A stretch of 10,003 bases of DNA, taken from Deltaproteobacteria bacterium. GTDB lineage: Bacteria; Desulfobacterota; Desulfobacteria; C00003060; C00003106. The stretch is from contig JAFDAE010000063.1 in assembly GCA_019314005.1 (NCBI GenBank), positions 1 through 10,003 of the forward strand, given 5' to 3'. Made by a program: the position numbers and the translations under genes. The notes under the pieces were generated by a model. It was not told where the DNA came from. It worked only from the letters and a program-made list of their open reading frames with translations, and did no database searches. Of this stretch, positions 6,212 to 10,003 are shown piece after piece. Every line of letters begins with the position of its first letter. Position 1 is the stretch's first letter.

Positions 6212-6629
6212 TCAAAAAAACTGCTGACCAACGTATAGCCCACAGAATGTCAATCTATATTGGTTGCGTGGGAAACGATAATCTTTTTGAAGATGCCCGG
6301 CATCGAGAACTTCCACTCGGCTGGAAATATGGGAGTGCGCATTTGATGTCAAGAAATTCAGATTGAAGGCTCTGGTCCCATGTAACTATTATGACTTCGG
6401 ATAAAGACTCTTTAATTTAATCCGAGCGTCTGGAACTGGGGCTTTATCCGGTAGCGTCAGTTAACGAATTTCTTGGAAGTCTCTCTGTATTCGGACTTAG
6501 ATGATTCATAAGATTTCTTAACCACTTTGGTCATTTTGCAGAAGTGAAGATGACGATCTGATCGATATAACGATAGGTGAGGACATCAAATGTATCTTGA
6601 CGAGGAAATAATTTAGGAGGAAGAAAAAA
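6212..6629. other. Gap between the SDR and ligase genes
   Basis: No convincing gene lies in these 418 bases. A 39-codon frame at 6247-6366 has no ribosome binding site and no recognisable similarity. An inverted repeat CGGATAAAG (6398-6406) / CTTTATCCG (6442-6450) encloses 35 bases, with a second pairing option for CGGAT at ATCCG (6420-6424). No T-run follows, so it is not a standard terminator. The length argues against tight coupling between the SDR and the ligase and leaves room for a separate ligase promoter, although none is clear. Confidence 0.5.
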
Positions 6630-8279
6630 ATGGAACGTATTTGGATGAAAAACTGGCCGGAGGGCGTTTCAACAGAATTGAAATATCGTCTTGGAATGAA
6701 GCCTCTTCATGAATATGTGCAGCAGAATGCGATAGATTATCCGGACAAGCCGGCCTTTATTTTTTACGGCAAGGTACTGACCTGGGGGCAGTTGGATGAT
6801 TATGTAAATCGCTTCGCCAATTATTTGAACAGCATCGGAATCAAAAAAGGAGACCGGATTGCCCTTTTTATGCAAAATTGTCCACAATACATTATCGCAC
6901 ATTTTGGAATTCAAACGATTGGCGGTATCGTGACCCCATGCAGCGCCATGTTCAAGGAATGGGAGCTGGAATATGAACTTAATGATTCAGAAGCAAGGCT
7001 TTTGGTGACGACAGACGATCTTTATCCCATTGCAGAGAAGGTAAGGGGAAAAACGGCACTGGAGAAGATAGTCGTGACGAATTATGGAGATATGCTTCCT
7101 TCAAAGCCGACGCTGCCGCTGGATACAGAACTGATGCAGACAAAGAAGACATATGTGGATACGCATGATTTCATGTCTATATTGATTAAATATCCCCCTG
7201 AAGTAGCGAAAGTGGAGATCGATATCTGGAAAGATGTGGCCATGATGATCTATACCTCAGGGTCGACCGGCCAGCCCAAGGGCGCTATGTTAACTTACGG
7301 GAGTGCGCTAGAGACGGCTGCCTCAGCGGTACACTTCGTGCGGGACCGAACGGATGATGTGTCGATTGCGGTGATGCCGATCTTTCACATCGCGGGAAAT
7401 CTTTATGGCATATGCACAGCTGTTTATTCAGGTTCCACTGTGGTTCTCCTGAACCGGTTCGATCCCAAAACGATTGTAGAAGCTTTTAAAAAGTATCGTT
7501 GTACGAATTGGTTTTCCGTCACCCCCATGCTTATGGCCATTATGGCCCTTCCGGAGGCAAAGGAGGTGGACTGGAGCTGTCTTCGTCATACGCGGTGCAC
7601 GAGTTTTGGTATCCCGTTGACAGAAGAGTTTGCGAAACAGTGGAGTGACTTTACCGGTGGGTCCCCTGTGTGTGAAGGGGGTTATGGATTGTCAGAAACA
7701 TACGCTGCAGGCGTGGGCATGCCTGACAAAGTGAAATGGGGTGCCCATGGGATCCCATTTTTTAATACGGACCTGAGAATTGTGGATTTCGAAACTGGCA
7801 AAGACTTGGGAATCAATCAAAAAGGTGAGATTGTGATCCGAAATCCCGCTGTTTTCAAAGGATATTGGAAAAACCCGGCAAAAACGGCGGAAACATTGAG
7901 GGGTGGCTGGGTTTTTACAGGCGATATCGGATACATCGATGAAGATGGTTATTTATGGTTCCTCGGTCGTGTCAAAGAGATGATTAAATGTTCTGGTTAC
8001 AGTGTTTTCCCGGAGGATGTGGAAGTTCTGCTCATCAATCATCCGGCTGTGCAACAGGTGGCTGCGATCGGGGTACCTGATCCTGTACGTGGTGAAAATG
8101 TGAAGGCCTTCATCGTGCTCAAACCGGAGCACAAGGGGAATATTACGGAAGCGGACATCATCGCCTGGTCGAAGGAGAAGATGGCTTCATATAAGTATCC
8201 ACGGTCTGTAGAGTTTCGTGACAGCTTACCTGTTACAGGTGCGGGGAAGGTGCTTCGCCGGATGCTGAAAGACAAATAA
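6630..8279 (+). CDS. AMP-forming acyl-CoA synthetase (fatty acid-CoA ligase type)
   Basis: A member of the ANL adenylate-forming superfamily, it would activate a carboxylic acid with ATP to an acyl-adenylate and then transfer it to coenzyme A. The 549-residue protein is of normal length. Motifs in order: the phosphate loop YTSGSTGQPKG (208-218), FHIAGN (252-257), YGLSET (352-357), TGD (430-432), the hinge region GRVKEMIKCSGYSVFPEDVE (446-465), and the C-terminal catalytic lysine Lys540 in PVTGAGKVLRR. No signal peptide is seen, so it should be cytoplasmic. AGGAGGA lies just upstream of the ATG. The hinge has KE where KD is usual, and CSGY where a Gly-Gly pair is common. Overall it resembles medium- or long-chain fatty acid ligases more than acetyl-CoA synthetases, but the substrate is unknown. 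It lies downstream of the SDR on the same strand. Confidence 0.93.
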   Translation: MERIWMKNWPEGVSTELKYRLGMKPLHEYVQQNAIDYPDKPAFIFYGKVLTWGQLDDYVNRFANYLNSIGIKKGDRIALFMQNCPQYIIAHFGIQTIGGIVTPCSAMFKEWELEYELNDSEARLLVTTDDLYPIAEKVRGKTALEKIVVTNYGDMLPSKPTLPLDTELMQTKKTYVDTHDFMSILIKYPPEVAKVEIDIWKDVAMMIYTSGSTGQPKGAMLTYGSALETAASAVHFVRDRTDDVSIAVMPIFHIAGNLYGICTAVYSGSTVVLLNRFDPKTIVEAFKKYRCTNWFSVTPMLMAIMALPEAKEVDWSCLRHTRCTSFGIPLTEEFAKQWSDFTGGSPVCEGGYGLSETYAAGVGMPDKVKWGAHGIPFFNTDLRIVDFETGKDLGINQKGEIVIRNPAVFKGYWKNPAKTAETLRGGWVFTGDIGYIDEDGYLWFLGRVKEMIKCSGYSVFPEDVEVLLINHPAVQQVAAIGVPDPVRGENVKAFIVLKPEHKGNITEADIIAWSKEKMASYKYPRSVEFRDSLPVTGAGKVLRRMLKDK

Positions 8280-8489
8280 ATATCTTCGTAACAAAAGGTT
8301 GCAAGTTAATTTTTGGTCGGGAACAACGCTCGGATTGGTTTGTTATGCAAGGTTATGACTGCGAGATTCACGTTTATGTTTTGTGTCAGCGACGTATAAG
8401 AATATCCGCTTGCATGATTTTCAAGGGGCGTAGGTACTGGTGATCTGGTTTATTAAGACAGGTGACAGGGATTTATAAGTGTGAAGCTG
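8280..8489. other. Gap after the ligase gene up to the insertion-sequence debris
   Basis: No gene, clear terminator or RNA was found in these bases. The distal end, around 8482-8494 (TGAAGCTGCCCCC), resembles the TGA...GCCCC type termini of many IS3-family elements and may be the right end of the decayed element that follows on the complement. This is a tentative reading. Confidence 0.3.
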
Positions 8490-8520
8490 CCCCCTCCCCT
8501 CCCCCCCCCCTGGGGGGGGG
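8490..8520. repeat. C5-T-C4-T-C10-T-G9 homopolymer tract with self-complementary core
   Basis: Runs of five, four and ten C are separated by single T bases (8490-8510), then one T, then nine G (8512-8520). The C10 and G9 runs are complementary around the single T, so either strand can fold back on itself. The G-rich complement could also form a quadruplex. The tract lies at the edge of the decayed IS3 transposase on the complement, next to its recoverable stop codon. Such a run is also prone to sequencing or assembly error, so its exact length is uncertain. Confidence 0.8.
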
Positions 8521-8525
8521 CATGC

Positions 8526-9164
8526 TCATGCCGCAGCCAGTCTGTGTAGTAGTAAGTCGAAATAAGCCATGGCCGGAGTCTTGCTGTCGAAGGTATTGTG
8601 CCAGCCTTTATTGTTGTAGAACTCCAAAAGTAGCTGGCAAGCCCTCTTTTTACCTCTCTCATTGATCCGTATGTGCCTTCAGGTAGATATATTCGTGCTT
8701 GATCGATCTTCCAGAGCGGCTAGATAAAGACATTTTCCATCTAGCACCCCTTGCCGTCCATACTGATAGAAACATTGTGAGAATGAAGGGTGCCAGTGAA
8801 CGTGTCCGATGTGAACTGACTGCCTTGATCCATGTTGAATATATCTGGGCATCCGTATTTGGAGAGATCTTCTTCCAGGGCATCTACGCAAAACATATTA
8901 TCCAGTGTATTCGATAGACGCCAGGAAAACACTATCCGACTTGCTACTCCATAAGGGGAAAACAATAAAAGACTTATTGAGAGATGACTACAAAGTAACA
9001 AAAATCTCCGCGTCATGGGAATATAGGTTATAGAAGCGGCCCACACGCGATTGGCATTTGGACTCTCAAAACCACGCAAAAGATACGAATAGGTCATATG
9101 CTCGGGATATCCTAACGATAATCTCGGTTTGATATACAGCACCTCGATGCCCATCCGTCGCATC
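8526..9164 (-). pseudogene. Decayed IS3-family transposase (OrfB integrase part)
   Basis: From 9163 downward the complement reads MRRMGIEVLYIKPRLS, YLLRG and RVWAASITYIPM. A scrambled stretch of about 100 bases follows, then SRIVFSWRLSNTLDN, ALEEDLSKYG, MDQGSQFTSDTF and ISMDGKG. Further fragments in shifting frames (VLDGKCLYL, RSIKHEYIYLK, REVKRGLASYF, EFYNNKGWHNTFDSKTP, AMAYF) continue to a TGA at 8526-8528. This is the order of an IS3-family DDE transposase. At least three frameshifts are needed to read it. The first catalytic Asp is Ser (WAAS for WATD), the second is kept (MDQGSQF), and the Glu region is garbled. The N-terminal third is missing, cut at about 9164. It is clearly non-functional. 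Confidence 0.85.
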
Positions 9165-9389
9165 AGAAAAGGGAACTGCTGGGATAATGCCGTTGCAGAG
9201 TCCTTCTTTCACTCAATTAAGACCCAATTCATTCATCATTGCAGATTTCAAAACGAGGCTGAGGCAGAGAAGGCCCTCTTCTGGTACATAGAAATTTATT
9301 ATAATCGACAGAGAAAACATTCAACGAATGATTATAAACCTCCAGCTCTTTACGAGATGGAATGGAGGAACGACAGAAAAGTGGCTTAA
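9165..9389 (+). pseudogene. C-terminal fragment of a second IS3-family transposase
   Basis: Seventy-four residues start at RKGNCWDNAVAESFF, with the catalytic Glu of the DDE triad, and continue through HCRFQNEAEAEKALF, YIEIYYNRQRKHST and YKPPALYE to a TAA at 9387-9389. This is the ordinary C-terminus of IS3-family OrfB proteins. Everything before RKGN, including both catalytic Asp residues, is absent, because the sequence upstream of 9165 is the complement of the other transposase. Unlike its neighbour, this fragment is intact in frame, suggesting more recent truncation. Confidence 0.87.
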
Positions 9390-9407
9390 CTTTGATTCCA
9401 CTTTTTT
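9377..9407. terminator. Possible terminator hairpin, AAAAGTGG / CCACTTTT
   Basis: AAAAGTGG (9377-9384) pairs perfectly with CCACTTTT (9398-9405) around 13 bases. On the + strand the stem runs into six T bases (9402-9407); on the - strand it is followed by four T bases. It could stop transcription from the IS fragment, whose stop codon lies inside the loop, or from the acyl-CoA dehydrogenase gene ending at 9574. The stem is A/T-rich at its base, so termination would be modest. Confidence 0.4.
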
Positions 9408-9420
9408 GTTGCAGGATCAA

Positions 9421-9573
9421 TTCTGGTATCTTCGCTACTCGCCAAGAGCGGAGCTCAGCGAGTCTTGGGCATCCCGATTTTCAGCAAACAATTTCAAAAG
9501 AAAAGTTTAGCACAAGCTTTGTGTTTCTCAACCTAAGCTTGCGTGGCCTGTCACAGTATCAAATCACCAATAG
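9421..9573. other. Short gap between the IS debris and the acyl-CoA dehydrogenase
   Basis: No gene is seen. Two overlapping inverted repeats share bases: ACTCGC (9437-9442) with GCGAGT (9458-9463), and CCAAGA (9442-9447) with TCTTGG (9463-9468). They cannot form together without a zero-length loop, so they would be alternatives. No T-run follows. Confidence 0.45.
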
Positions 9574-10003
9574 TTACTCATAGACGATCTCATCAGCAGT
9601 TCCATATTCCAAGGCATCCTCCTCAAACTTTCGTGCCTGCTTTTTGCTGGAAAACCGCTTTTCCTTATACCACTCGCTTCCAATAATAATTGCCATAATT
9701 TCACTTGTACCGGCAGAGATGGTAGAATGTCTTACATCGCGGAAAATTCGCTCAAGGGGCAGGACATTGGTATAGCCAATACCTCCTACCACTTGCATGG
9801 AAATATAGACGATCTTTTGGCAAGCCTCGGTAACAAACTTTTTTGCCTCAGAAATCATCCTACGTGCTTGAGACTCGCTGACACCTGGAGCATCTACTGC
9901 GCGGGCCGCCGTATAAATGAGAGATCGTGCTGCATCAACAAGCGTCACTGCTTCAGCCAGTTGAAAGCTGATACCTTGGAATCTGTTTAGGGTTTCCCCA
10001 AAC
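9574..10003 (-). CDS. Acyl-CoA dehydrogenase, C-terminal part (runs off the window)
   Basis: The flavoenzyme family oxidises acyl-CoA to enoyl-CoA and passes electrons to electron-transfer flavoprotein. The reading frame is open to the window edge, and the true start lies beyond it. The visible 142 or so residues carry FGETLNRFQGISFQLAEA, the conserved RxxF.GIsfqLA region, then QVVGGIGYTNVLPLERIFRD and ISAGTSEIM near the C-terminus. These are the FAD-binding and dimer motifs of the C-terminal helical domain. Where many short- and medium-chain enzymes have the catalytic Glu (EGTSEI) this protein has Ala, as in families that use a Glu elsewhere. A GTG at 9948 is internal, not the start. It converges on the IS debris. 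Its presence near the ligase and SDR fits acyl-CoA oxidation. Confidence 0.93.
   Translation of the reverse strand, partial: FGETLNRFQGISFQLAEAVTLVDAARSLIYTAARAVDAPGVSESQARRMISEAKKFVTEACQKIVYISMQVVGGIGYTNVLPLERIFRDVRHSTISAGTSEIMAIIIGSEWYKEKRFSSKKQARKFEEDALEYGTADEIVYE

Larger units (their letters stand above)
8480..9420. mobile_element. Two fused remnants of IS3-family insertion sequences
   Basis: The block consists of a minus-strand IS3-family transposase remnant joined at about 9164 to a plus-strand C-terminal remnant of a different IS3-family transposase. Each lacks its N-terminal part at the shared junction, so the two are joined by their truncated N-terminal sides. Possible outer ends are near 8482 (TGAAGCTGCCCCC) and near 9420 (GCAGGATCAA). 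Neither element can make an active transposase. Confidence 0.6.

Noticed and set aside
6247..6366. 39-codon frame in the SDR-ligase gap
   Set aside because: No ribosome binding site, no recognisable family and no coupling to a neighbour.
8453..8917. Several short frames on both strands over the IS remnant
   Set aside because: They are frameshifted pieces or shadows of the decayed IS3 transposase, not separate genes.
9437..9468. Pseudoknot formed by ACTCGC/GCGAGT and CCAAGA/TCTTGG
   Set aside because: The two stems share bases and leave no linker, so a pseudoknot is not sterically plausible. At most they are alternative hairpins.

Overview
The window looks like a chromosomal segment of an anaerobic Desulfobacterota-type (former Deltaproteobacteria) bacterium. 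This rests on the gene order rpsF-rpsR-DUF2232 membrane gene-rplI-dnaB, on the presence of an RpoH-type sigma factor, and on acyl-CoA metabolism genes of the kind such organisms carry. The taxon is inferred, not proven. No defence system, CRISPR array, tRNA or rRNA gene was found.

Region 1 (1-4123, + strand) is a compact housekeeping block: ribosomal proteins S6 and S18, a polytopic DUF2232 membrane protein, ribosomal protein L9 and replicative helicase DnaB. It carries several regulatory-looking details. The rpsF leader folds into a hairpin that pairs the Shine-Dalgarno sequence and exposes a CCG, resembling the S6:S18 autoregulatory RNA motif. A cluster of three palindromes lies between rpsR and the membrane gene. 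A 24-codon reading frame with a strong ribosome binding site ends in an ATGA overlap with the rplI start codon.

Region 2 (4120-5043, - strand) is rpoH, the heat-shock sigma factor. It converges on dnaB with overlapping stop codons and has a clear -35/-10 promoter at 5015-5043.

Region 3 (about 5060-10003) is an accessory region. It opens with the truncated N-terminus of a transposase, whose similarity stops near 5209. An AT-rich stretch follows, then an SDR oxidoreductase, a 418-base gap, and an AMP-forming acyl-CoA synthetase. Next come two decayed IS3-family transposase fragments joined head-on at about 9164, bounded by an unusual C/G homopolymer tract. Last is the C-terminal part of an acyl-CoA dehydrogenase on the - strand, running off the window.

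The ligase, the SDR and the dehydrogenase could together activate and oxidise an organic acid as its CoA thioester. The substrate cannot be read from the sequence. The insertion-sequence debris on both sides of the SDR and ligase suggests the region was assembled by transposition or recombination.
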